From: an uncultured Bacteroidales bacterium
Lineage (GTDB): Bacteria > Bacteroidota > Bacteroidia > Bacteroidales > F082
Length of the DNA stretch: 64,000 nt
Direction: 5' to 3'
Assembly: GCA_905233685.1 (NCBI GenBank)
Contig: CAJOEZ010000006.1
Location: forward strand, 62,001 to 126,000
Position numbers and translations under genes: made by a program. Numbering within the stretch: position 1 is the stretch's first letter; each line of letters starts with the position of its first letter. Shown in pieces: positions 39,685-48,353 of the stretch. Below the pieces are notes generated by a model. It was not told the DNA's origin. It searched no databases and saw only the letters and a list, made by a program, of their open reading frames with translations.

Positions 39685-40362
39685 TTAGTTGGTGATTAAT
39701 GAATAGTAGTTGCAAACGATCCCACGATTCTTGATTTTTACACAGAAATAACCAGTTCGTCTGGGGGTGAAGCTGCAAGTACAATGGTCAGAATAATTGG
39801 TGTCCGATGTAATCAGGTTGCCGTTTTCGTCAAAGATGTAAAGATCCAAGTCCGTGTCTCCGTCACCACTAACGACAACATATGCAGCTTCCCCGCCACG
39901 GAATCTGATTCTCCAGATGTCTGTGGATTTGGCACGGACACGGGCATAGTGAGAAACTGGGCCTTCTGCTGCTCCGCGTGTTGTGCCTTTGCAGTCTTTG
40001 ATGAGGGCAAGCAAGATCTTGTTCCCATCAGCGTAGGTTGTGGCATCGGCGAGCAGTTGTTCTTCGCTTAAAATGGGACGTTCGGTTTTGCTGATTCGGT
40101 CGGAAACAGGGGCGTCTTGGGTTTCGGTCTTCTCTCCGTCTAAAGCGGGTTGCACATTCAACTGCTGGTAAATTTGAACGGCTTGGATGAGAGGAAGGGC
40201 AGTTTGGGTTTCATAACCATACTTCACCAAATATCCAGCAAGAGCCAGTTGCTCGGCTTGACGTGGTATTGTTTTGGCTTCTTCCGCAGCAGGATTGGTT
40301 TGTGCGAATGTGCTAGCACTGATGAGCAATGCAGCTCCAAATAATAATAACTTTTTAAACAT
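39685..40362 (-). CDS. Secreted PPC (pre-peptidase C-terminal-like) domain protein B
   Basis: 'FRGGEAAYVVVSGDGDTDLDLYIFDENGNLI...TGYFCVKIKNRG' PPC signature. Confidence 0.75.
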   Translation of the reverse strand: MFKKLLLFGAALLISASTFAQTNPAAEEAKTIPRQAEQLALAGYLVKYGYETQTALPLIQAVQIYQQLNVQPALDGEKTETQDAPVSDRISKTERPILSEEQLLADATTYADGNKILLALIKDCKGTTRGAAEGPVSHYARVRAKSTDIWRIRFRGGEAAYVVVSGDGDTDLDLYIFDENGNLITSDTNYSDHCTCSFTPRRTGYFCVKIKNRGIVCNYYSLITN

Positions 40363-40402
40363 AATGATACATCTTGGGAATTATGTGATTAAATGATAAT
40401 GA

Positions 40403-40495
40403 TTAAGTCGAACTCTTGGATAAGGCGAAGTATTTGAAGGGGCTATTCATTTCCTTGTTCTTTTAGTTTGGTTTGGATTTCTTCAATACTCTTTT
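40403..40495 (-). pseudogene. Relic of a TPR gene 3' end overlapping a relic of a membrane-TIR gene 5' end
   Basis: Minus strand, frame-shifted from the ORF above: 'KKSIEEIQTKLKEQGNE*' (matches TPR copy C-termini) overlapping 'MNSPFKYFALSKSST*' (matches MTNSFKYFAFISYSS); same ATG-stop geometry as the intact 36380/36387 pair. Confidence 0.7.
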
Positions 40496-41383
40496 TTAGT
40501 TTAAATTTTCTTGCCACTCCGCATTAGTAGTATCCAAACTCGCCCTCAATTCTAAATAATGTGCTGCAGAATCATTTTGATATTGCGAAGCAAAAGTCTC
40601 GTAATAGCTGTAGCAACGTCTGGCCAGTTCCTCCTTGTCAGCGGCATGAACTGCTTTTGCTTTGCCTAATTGTTCTTCTTGTTCTTGGATGACTTGCTCT
40701 TCCTGCAGGTGTTCCTTCACTTGCTCGTTAGGGTTGCCACGGATTCTCAAAAGCGAGTCGGCTTTCACCAATTCGCCGTTCTCAATGCAATAGGAAACTT
40801 GTCGGTAAAACTCGTCCAATTGTTCATAGTCCAATTCGGAATAGCGTTTCGCCATGTCGGAAATTAGCTTCTCGTTGTTGTCCTGGTCGGCATAGATTTT
40901 CTGCATGGCTTTTTGGTATTCTTCCAAAGTGATTTTATGGGATTCCTTGAGGGCTTCCAACTCTTTCTCTCGTTGAAGGAGCTGGTTGGTGAGAGTGCGC
41001 CGGATTTTTTGTTGGGAATCTAATAGGTCCTGAAGCTGTTTTTCAGGTGTTTCCATTATGATATATAATGGGTTAGAGGAATGTTTATAAGTCCTATAAC
41101 AGGCATCCATATCCACCAATTGGTAACCTTTCTTTCTAACGGAATCGATGCGAAATTGCGGTTCAGGCACGGGAAAGGAAAACGCACCGTCGTCAGTTTT
41201 TACTAACATGGTGGTTCGTCCTTGTATGGAAACAGTGGCTCCCTTTAAGCCTTGGCCAGGCACGTGTTTGCCGTCTATCATGCGGCCTTTGGTTTTTACA
41301 TAGCCTTGCTGGGTTTGGGCAAAACTCACCATGGCAACAAGTGAGCAGACGAATAATAGCAGTCCTTTCTTCATAATTAACAT
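40496..41383 (-). CDS. Truncated CarboxypepD_reg-like/TPR paralogue (copy 2) lacking the TPR array
   Basis: Signal peptide and QTQQGYVKTKGRM module nearly identical to copy 1; ends before the TPR array. Confidence 0.8.
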   Translation of the reverse strand: MLIMKKGLLLFVCSLVAMVSFAQTQQGYVKTKGRMIDGKHVPGQGLKGATVSIQGRTTMLVKTDDGAFSFPVPEPQFRIDSVRKKGYQLVDMDACYRTYKHSSNPLYIIMETPEKQLQDLLDSQQKIRRTLTNQLLQREKELEALKESHKITLEEYQKAMQKIYADQDNNEKLISDMAKRYSELDYEQLDEFYRQVSYCIENGELVKADSLLRIRGNPNEQVKEHLQEEQVIQEQEEQLGKAKAVHAADKEELARRCYSYYETFASQYQNDSAAHYLELRASLDTTNAEWQENLN

Positions 41384-41394
41384 GATTCAAATGG

Positions 41395-42063
41395 TTAATA
41401 TACCGTCAAACTATAGTTATTAGTCACAGAGCCTCGGTTCACAATCTTGACAACGATGGTGGAGAGTTCTTCAAAGACGGTCAGGCCGCATTGGTCGCTG
41501 GCGGAAGTGTTTTTGTCAATCTCGCGGCCTTCCAGGTCGTAGAGATAGAGGTCGAGGTCGGAGCTGCCGTCACCGCTCAGGTGGACGAAGGAGTGCTTGC
41601 CTCCGCTGAGGGGCACCGTCCATATATGCGTTTTATGCGGAGCGATGTAGTCGTAATGGGAGTAAAAGGTCTTCATAGGCTTTCGGCTCGTTTTTCGGCA
41701 GCCGTTAATCAGGCTTGTCAATGCCGGGTCGCCTTTGGCGAATTGGGTGGCATCGGCCAGCAATTGTTCTTGGGTGCGGGCGGGATGATTGGCTATGGTT
41801 TCTTCCTCCTCGCCTTCGCCTTCAATAACGGGTTTCAAGCCGTCCGTGGCAGGTTGCAGGTTTAGCTCCTGGTAGATTTTCACCGCCTGGATGAGTGGCA
41901 GGGCATCCTCTGTCTCGTAGCCATAGTTCACCAAAAGACCCGCTAAAGTGAGCCTTTCCATGATTTTTGAGGTCGTTTCATCCTTCGCCGCAGGGATGGT
42001 GTCTTGCGCGAAAGAGTTTGCGCTGATGAGCAAGAATGCTCCTAAAATGATTCTTTTGAACAT
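41395..42063 (-). CDS. Secreted PPC-like domain protein A (paralogue of 39685-40362)
   Basis: 'LSGGKHSFVHLSGDGSSDLDLYLYDLEGREI...STIVVKIVNRGSVTNNYSLTVY'. Confidence 0.75.
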   Translation of the reverse strand: MFKRIILGAFLLISANSFAQDTIPAAKDETTSKIMERLTLAGLLVNYGYETEDALPLIQAVKIYQELNLQPATDGLKPVIEGEGEEEETIANHPARTQEQLLADATQFAKGDPALTSLINGCRKTSRKPMKTFYSHYDYIAPHKTHIWTVPLSGGKHSFVHLSGDGSSDLDLYLYDLEGREIDKNTSASDQCGLTVFEELSTIVVKIVNRGSVTNNYSLTVY

Positions 42064-42075
42064 GCTATTGAGATT

Positions 42076-42702
42076 TTAATATTTCCTCGAATTATGATTA
42101 ATAATCACCACAGGTATGTCCTCGTTGCCACGGTTGGTGATGACGAGGCGGATGGTGTCGCTTTTGATGACGTTGGCGTTGATGCTCAGCACAATGTCGC
42201 CATTGTCAATGCTGGTTTCTCCAACAGGCTTGTCGTTAAGATAGGCTTTCACTTCCAATTGCGCTGTTTTGGGATTATAGGGCATGACAACAAAAGTCTG
42301 TCGCCCTTCGCGGTAACTCAACTCATAGCTGACACTGCATTGCCTCTTGATGCCACGCTCGGTCAGCGAGTAGTTGTAATGCGGGTCATTGCCATTCAGG
42401 AAATCGCCGCGCACCATTTTTTTGTCATAGTTGTTGCATCGGTTGAGGATGGCGTTGAGCTTGAACTGGTTATTGCCAAGCAGCCAACACTCGTTTTCGT
42501 CTCTGGCTACTTCGTCCATGGTAGTCCAAAGGCTGTCGTGACCAAAGGCATCAAGGGCTTTGTTCCATGTTTTTTCATCGGCGTTTCGAAGGGTGGCGAC
42601 GGTCTTGGTCAGTTTTTGTAGTTCGGGGTCAGTTTTTGTTTGTGTAAAGGCTTGTCCGAACAGGATAACATTGATGATGAGTAAAAGAAATGCTTTTTTC
42701 AT
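42076..42702 (-). CDS. Secreted protein of unknown family
   Basis: Signal peptide MKKAFLLLIINVILFGQAFTQ; 4-bp overlap with upstream kinase-like gene. Confidence 0.6.
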   Translation of the reverse strand: MKKAFLLLIINVILFGQAFTQTKTDPELQKLTKTVATLRNADEKTWNKALDAFGHDSLWTTMDEVARDENECWLLGNNQFKLNAILNRCNNYDKKMVRGDFLNGNDPHYNYSLTERGIKRQCSVSYELSYREGRQTFVVMPYNPKTAQLEVKAYLNDKPVGETSIDNGDIVLSINANVIKSDTIRLVITNRGNEDIPVVIINHNSRKY

Positions 42703-43301
42703 AATGATTTGTCTTTGTATGGATTAGACATCGGTTTTTGCATGATTTCCGGCCAGAAGGCAAGGTCTTGCCTTGCGAGGTCGGTTTCGGTTTGGGAAAC
42801 TTTTCCCATGGTTTTGAATTTTGGGCCTTTTCGGATTTCGTCCATGCAACGCTGGTATTGTTGCAATGCTTTGTCGTGGACTTGCTGTAGGGTAGGCCGT
42901 CGGGTGGGATGAAATTGGAGGCATTGTTGTACGAGTTCGCTCAGTTCAGGCCATTCGCTGCGCATATAGGGCAGTTTGGAACTTGCCTTTTGGCCTTTTC
43001 CTCCCTTGCCGTTCATCACTTGACAGCCCATGATTACGAAAAACACAGTAGCGCAAAGTGACCAAGTTGTTCCCGCTTCATTGAGTTGGTTTTCAATTGT
43101 TTCTGGTGCATTAAAGTCATCATGATTAGCTGTTGTTGTTGCCAATGAGAAATGCCCGTTGTCATCGATTTCAATGCAGTACGGGTCGATGGAGCGCAAT
43201 CCTTTTTGGATAAGGGTCTCGCTTACTTCCTTGAGGATTTGCCATGCCATCATTTCGTTGCAATGGCCTGCCAATTCTGAAACATAAATCTTTTCTTCCA
43301 T
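42699..43301 (-). CDS. Predicted pseudokinase: protein-kinase C-lobe without N-lobe or canonical HRD/DFG
   Basis: 'AWQILKEVSETLIQKGLRSIDPYCIEIDDNGHFSLATT..FNAPETIE..EAGTTWSLCATVFFVIMG...LSELVQQCLQFHPTRRPTLQQVHDKA' aligns to kinase subdomains VI-XI. Confidence 0.72.
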   Translation of the reverse strand: MEEKIYVSELAGHCNEMMAWQILKEVSETLIQKGLRSIDPYCIEIDDNGHFSLATTTANHDDFNAPETIENQLNEAGTTWSLCATVFFVIMGCQVMNGKGGKGQKASSKLPYMRSEWPELSELVQQCLQFHPTRRPTLQQVHDKALQQYQRCMDEIRKGPKFKTMGKVSQTETDLARQDLAFWPEIMQKPMSNPYKDKSL

Positions 43302-43302
43302 G

Positions 43303-44664
43303 TCAGTTCTTGTTTTTCATTCTTTCAATTTCGCTGACGGGTACCGAGTAATACCAGTTGTCGTTTTCATTGTCTATTACAGAAACCGCTCCAATGGCGC
43401 ACCACCTGGAGAGGCCCTTTCGCGTCAGCACGGGACCGCCCGAAAAGCCGTGGTTGATATTGCCATCGTGGGCAATCATAGTATTGGGATAACCGTCAAT
43501 GCAATGTGAATCTGTGAGTTGCAACTTCAGGCTTGCTTTCGGCGATTGTATCTGCTTGTCTTCAGCTTTATTTCCCATCCTTCCCAAAATAATGAGAGAA
43601 CGGTTGGGGTTGTGACATAGACTGCGCACTTCCTCCTTCGTGGCCAAGTGGATGTTACCTTTCTGATGGTGAAGTTTGCTTGAGGTATCGGGAATGAATG
43701 CAATGTCGCCCAGCATCATGTCGGTGCGGTGGGGACGCACTTTGATGCTTCGCCAGAAATACTGGTGATTATAATCGCCACATTCCACGATATGGTCACG
43801 TGAATCGTCGAAAATGAAATCTTCCGAAGTTACGTGAAACCAAACGGAATCATTGATTTCAGGCTTTAGCAATGAGCAATAACTGACCATCTTCCATTTT
43901 GCGCTGTCGACACGAGTGATATTGTTTGTTACAGCTTCCAAGGCCATCATAACATGTTCGGGTGTACTGGCATCTATTATGTATTTTGTGGTTTCCTTAG
44001 GAAAGTCTAACCATGGCTCAATGCAATGCCTTGCTGTAACCAATTGGCCGTCGGTTGTCAGGAAGGCAGTGCCAAACTCATCACGAATAGGGGCGCTTCC
44101 CAATACTAGGGTGCTGTCACCTCGGCAAACCAGCAGTTTTACAGAATCTACTTGGATTTGGAAAACTGATTCCTTGGAGCTTTCAATCATGGCGTTGGAC
44201 ATGGAAGGTGTATAGAACTGTTGTAATCCGATGCACAGCACTACAGCAGATACTATGGCAATCCACACGGTCATCAGACGGCTCTTTTTCCCCATCGTGA
44301 CAATGCCCGAAGAAGTGTATAGCTCATCCTCGCGGATGTTGAAGACTAATTCTTGCTGCTGTCCTTCAAAAGCAATGTGGTCGCCGTCGCTGAGGAAGTG
44401 TATATGATTAATAGGTGTGCCGTTCACGCGCACTTCATGTTCCTTGTAAGGGGAAGTCCTGATGAGCTTCCAGCCTTTGTCATTAGGTCGTTTTTCAATT
44501 ACAGCGATAAAGGCATCTTCGAATTGGCTGCCATTGGCAAGCCTGATGTCGCACGATTCAGTCTGCCCGATGCGTAGCGTGTTTTGGTCGTTAAACACTT
44601 GATCGCCAGCTTTATGAAAAGCATCGTCGCGCTCAAATCGCAAGGTGTAGTATTTCTTAATCAT
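43303..44664 (-). CDS. FHA domain - TM - trypsin-like serine protease
   Basis: N-terminal 'LRIGQTESCDIRLANGSQ..' FHA; TM 'LMTVWIAIVSAVVLCIGL'; triad candidates 'TARHC', 'GDIAFI', 'GFSGGPVL'. Confidence 0.85.
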   Translation of the reverse strand: MIKKYYTLRFERDDAFHKAGDQVFNDQNTLRIGQTESCDIRLANGSQFEDAFIAVIEKRPNDKGWKLIRTSPYKEHEVRVNGTPINHIHFLSDGDHIAFEGQQQELVFNIREDELYTSSGIVTMGKKSRLMTVWIAIVSAVVLCIGLQQFYTPSMSNAMIESSKESVFQIQVDSVKLLVCRGDSTLVLGSAPIRDEFGTAFLTTDGQLVTARHCIEPWLDFPKETTKYIIDASTPEHVMMALEAVTNNITRVDSAKWKMVSYCSLLKPEINDSVWFHVTSEDFIFDDSRDHIVECGDYNHQYFWRSIKVRPHRTDMMLGDIAFIPDTSSKLHHQKGNIHLATKEEVRSLCHNPNRSLIILGRMGNKAEDKQIQSPKASLKLQLTDSHCIDGYPNTMIAHDGNINHGFSGGPVLTRKGLSRWCAIGAVSVIDNENDNWYYSVPVSEIERMKNKN

Positions 44665-46223
44665 GGCTGGGATTCTTTAAAGGACTGTGCAATTAGTGGG
44701 ATGCAGGCGGTAAGGTCGTAGTCGTAGAGGCGGACGTTCTGTCCAGTCTTGTCCTCGCGAAGCTCGCGGTAGGAACAGAGGTCGTAATGGATTTTCTTCT
44801 TCTTGTAGACATTCTTCAGGTCTTGCTCGGGTTTCTCTTTCCCAGTTTCCTTAGCCGTGATGAAAGCCTCGATATTCTCGCGAATTTCCTCACGCTCTGT
44901 GTCAGTGGGTGGACGGAAGCCCAAAACTAGGCGTTCCACGCTCCAACGGTTGTGTTCCACTGCGGAGAGTGTCTCGATTTCTTCCTGCGTCAGTGCGAAG
45001 AACTTGTCCCAATCCTTTTCCTCGTGCCCTAACGAGCGCATCTTGGTAGCTATGGTCATTACGTTGTAAATGTTAGAGTAGCGCATGCTGAAGGTCTGCA
45101 CGTTGCGCCACGCCGCCTCGACTTTCTCTAATGGCATGTCTGTGGGTGTGCCTTCCTGACCATAACTGCAAATGTAGAAATAATTGAGTCGTTTGGCCAT
45201 CTGCAAAAGGGGCAGACGCACATCGTAGCCGCAATCATCCATGCCGATAGGGTAGAGGTTGTGGTAGCCTTCGGTCTCGCGCACCTTTTCCAGCATCCCC
45301 GACCGCTTGGCATAAACAAGAACCGTGATGTCATTCAGATAAAAGTTCTTAGGCAAAGCGAAAGCACGGTCGAAATTGCTGTCGAAGTCGTTGTCGCAGA
45401 GAGCAAGGGTCAGCAGTTGTTCCTTGTCGTTAGACCATAGTTGCAGCTTACGTTGCAGTAAAGGATCATAAAAATCTCCGTCTACGAACTCCCATTCCAC
45501 GTCCACAAAGTCTTCCCGCGTGGAATGATAGATAGGCTCATGATACAGTGTCATACTGCGTTGTTTGAGGTCTATGCAACGGTAATAACTGTTTTCAAAG
45601 AGGTTGGCGTAGCGTTGGACGAATGCATCTTTCTGCGCCGACAGTCCTTCGTCGATGATGGTAATTCGTGTTCGAAGCGCTTGGTTGCGCACATAGTTGG
45701 GGAAGTGTGCAATTAGGGCGGCATGAAGGGCCAGACTCTCGCCAAGGTCGCTGAAGCCAGCAATGACCAAATGCACGGTCTTGTTGGAGGCTGCGTCAAT
45801 CTTTTCCCTGTCCAAAGTAGGGTAGAAGCCGCTGCTTTTTCCAAGGCCGCAGAAAACGTTCTTTGCCCATTGGTCTTCCATGGTGAAGACGTAAAGCTCA
45901 AACTTCTTATGGATTTCGGGATAGAGGTCGAGCGTTTGCAGCAGCCAAAGCGTCACTTTGTCGTGCAGCAGCAGGTGGCACACGGGCTTCGACTGCCCTT
46001 CCGCCGTGGCGGGACAGGTTGTGGCGAAGTCTTCCAAGGCTTGCAGCGTGTCGTGGTCGGCGGTGCCTTTCTCAGGCAGGACACACAACTCGTGGCAGGG
46101 CTTCCCTGTTGGTACTGAGGCGAAGTCGGAGTAGATTTCGACCTCGCATCCCAAGGCCTTGAATTGCCCGATGATGCTCTCGCGAATGGGGTGGTTGCCG
46201 ATGATTAGGACTGTATTATTCAT
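44661..46223 (-). CDS. Rossmann/TrkA-N-like protein with C-terminal RyR-type domain (RyR protein 1)
   Basis: 'VLIIGNHPIRESIIGQFKALGCEVEIYSD', 'VHLVIAGFSDLGESLALHAA..RITIIDEG', C-terminal 'LSAVEHNRWSVERLVLGFRPP...HYDLCSYRELRE..RLYDYDLTACIPLIAQS'. Confidence 0.75.
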   Translation of the reverse strand: MNNTVLIIGNHPIRESIIGQFKALGCEVEIYSDFASVPTGKPCHELCVLPEKGTADHDTLQALEDFATTCPATAEGQSKPVCHLLLHDKVTLWLLQTLDLYPEIHKKFELYVFTMEDQWAKNVFCGLGKSSGFYPTLDREKIDAASNKTVHLVIAGFSDLGESLALHAALIAHFPNYVRNQALRTRITIIDEGLSAQKDAFVQRYANLFENSYYRCIDLKQRSMTLYHEPIYHSTREDFVDVEWEFVDGDFYDPLLQRKLQLWSNDKEQLLTLALCDNDFDSNFDRAFALPKNFYLNDITVLVYAKRSGMLEKVRETEGYHNLYPIGMDDCGYDVRLPLLQMAKRLNYFYICSYGQEGTPTDMPLEKVEAAWRNVQTFSMRYSNIYNVMTIATKMRSLGHEEKDWDKFFALTQEEIETLSAVEHNRWSVERLVLGFRPPTDTEREEIRENIEAFITAKETGKEKPEQDLKNVYKKKKIHYDLCSYRELREDKTGQNVRLYDYDLTACIPLIAQSFKESQP

Positions 46224-48297
46224 TGGGCTGGTTTTCTTGTTCTTTTAGTTTGGACTGGATTTCGGAGAGTTTTTCTTTGGCATTTTTTGTTCTTTCATCT
46301 TCTTTGCCGTAAATGCTTTCTCTAAGTGTCAAAACCTTGTTGGCGTATTCTAGTGCCGACTGGTAATTTTCAAGTTTTAAATATGTATAAACAATATTGG
46401 TGTGAAGAGCTTCAACATACAAGTGCTTTTCGCCGTATATAGATTGCAGGATCGGTAAACATTTTAAACGGTATTCCAAAGCCATATTATAATTCCCCAT
46501 GTCATAGTATATATCGCCCATTGAATAATATACATTCGCTACGCTTGGATGGTTTTCGCCAAAATAAACTAGAAATGTACTTAAGGCATTGTTAGAATAC
46601 TCTATGGCTTTGTCATAGTTGTTTAATTTCGAAAAAAAAGCAGCAATATTATTATAACAATAAGCGGTTTCGGGATGATTTTCCCCAAAAACTAATCTAA
46701 TAATGTCTATCGATTTGTTATAGTATTCTAATGCACGGTTGTAATCACCTTGGTTAGAACATATAACAGCAATATCATTATAACTTTGTGCTATGGTGAG
46801 ATGGTTTTTCCCAAGGATAGATTGTCGTATAGTCAGAGCTTTAGTTAGATACTCTTTTGCTTTGTCCAAATTATCTTGTTGATAATAAACAGAACCGATG
46901 TTGGTATAGCTTTGAGCCACATCGGGATGGTTTTCTCCATAAACTAGTTTTCTGATATCCAATGCTTTATTGTGATAATCCAAGGCTTTCTCATATTCTC
47001 CTAAATTCGAATGGATAAAACCGATATTATTATAGCTTAACGCAATATCGGGATGATTTTTGTCAAGAATGATTTCCTGAATATTCAAAGCTTTTTTGAA
47101 TAACTCAAATGCCTTACCGAAGTTCCCTTGATTTGCATATACAAAGCCAAGATTATTGTATATCATCGCCACATCTGGATGGATTTCCTCGAATTTGGAT
47201 AGGCAAATGGTCAGTGATTTATTTATGTGTTCTAGTGCTGACTCGTAATCACATTGAAAAGCATATACCCCCCCAATACTGTTATAAATACGACCTAGGT
47301 CTGGATGATTTTCTCCATGCTGAAGCTTTAAGATAACTAAGACTTTGTCGTAGTATTCCATTGATTTTGTAAAGTCCCCGATGTATTCTTTTGTAAAGTC
47401 CCCTAATTCTTCAAGCCATATATAATTAGTCGTATCCAGCCCCGCCCTCAATTCGATGTAATACGCTGCCGAGTCGTTCTCGTGCTGCATCTTGAAGATT
47501 TCGAACTTTCTGTAGCAGTCGTTGGCAAGGTCTTCAAGCTCTTTTTGAGCCAACAACTCACTTTGTTCCAACTGCTCTTGTCGCTGCGATAGTTCTTCTT
47601 TTTCCTTCGCATTGATGGCTTTATGTTTCTGATACGCTTTTGCTCGTTGATTAATGTCGCCCTTGGATCGGAGCATGGAATCGGCCTTGGTCAACTCGCC
47701 GTTGAGGATGAGTTCACTGATTTTTTGGTCGAACTCGTTCAACTGGTCGTAGTCGATGGTGGAGTAGCGTTCCACCATGTCCTTCACCAGTTGTTCGTTT
47801 TGGTCGGTCTCCTCGTAGAGTTTCTGCAAAGCCTGTCGATATTCTTCTTCCGAGATTTTTTGTTGTTCCTTCAAGGCTTCAATCTCATCCTCGCGTTGGT
47901 GGAGTTGGCGGGTGAGGGTACGACGAATCTTGCGTTCGGCTGCCAGTTGGTCTTGCAATTGCTGTTCAGGTGTCTCCATCACCAAATAAATCGGGTTGGC
48001 GGAGTGTTTGTAGGTCTTGGAGAGTGCGTCCATGTCTACCAATTGGTAGCCTTTTTTTCGCACCGAGTCCACGCGGAACTGCGCCTCGGGGATGGGGAAG
48101 GAGAACGCTCCGTCGTCGCTTTGCACGAGCACGGCGGTGCGCCCTTTGATGGAGACCGAGGCCCCTTTCAGGCCTTGGCCTGGGACGTGTTGGCCGTTCA
48201 CCATGCGGCCTTTGGTTTTCACATAGCCTTGCTGGGTTTGGGCGGAGGCTGAAAGGATAATCATAATTGCGGTGATGAGTAATGTGGCTTTCTTCAT
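46216..48297 (-). CDS. Secreted CarboxypepD_reg-like / TPR protein (copy 3)
   Basis: QTQQGYVKTKGRM module, coiled coil, KLC-like TPR units; start at internal Met 48297. Confidence 0.88.
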   Translation of the reverse strand: MKKATLLITAIMIILSASAQTQQGYVKTKGRMVNGQHVPGQGLKGASVSIKGRTAVLVQSDDGAFSFPIPEAQFRVDSVRKKGYQLVDMDALSKTYKHSANPIYLVMETPEQQLQDQLAAERKIRRTLTRQLHQREDEIEALKEQQKISEEEYRQALQKLYEETDQNEQLVKDMVERYSTIDYDQLNEFDQKISELILNGELTKADSMLRSKGDINQRAKAYQKHKAINAKEKEELSQRQEQLEQSELLAQKELEDLANDCYRKFEIFKMQHENDSAAYYIELRAGLDTTNYIWLEELGDFTKEYIGDFTKSMEYYDKVLVILKLQHGENHPDLGRIYNSIGGVYAFQCDYESALEHINKSLTICLSKFEEIHPDVAMIYNNLGFVYANQGNFGKAFELFKKALNIQEIILDKNHPDIALSYNNIGFIHSNLGEYEKALDYHNKALDIRKLVYGENHPDVAQSYTNIGSVYYQQDNLDKAKEYLTKALTIRQSILGKNHLTIAQSYNDIAVICSNQGDYNRALEYYNKSIDIIRLVFGENHPETAYCYNNIAAFFSKLNNYDKAIEYSNNALSTFLVYFGENHPSVANVYYSMGDIYYDMGNYNMALEYRLKCLPILQSIYGEKHLYVEALHTNIVYTYLKLENYQSALEYANKVLTLRESIYGKEDERTKNAKEKLSEIQSKLKEQENQPNE

Positions 48298-48353
48298 GAT
48301 AGTATTGTTTGTATTACTTTTGAATGGTGAGAACATTGTGCATCAGACTCTAG

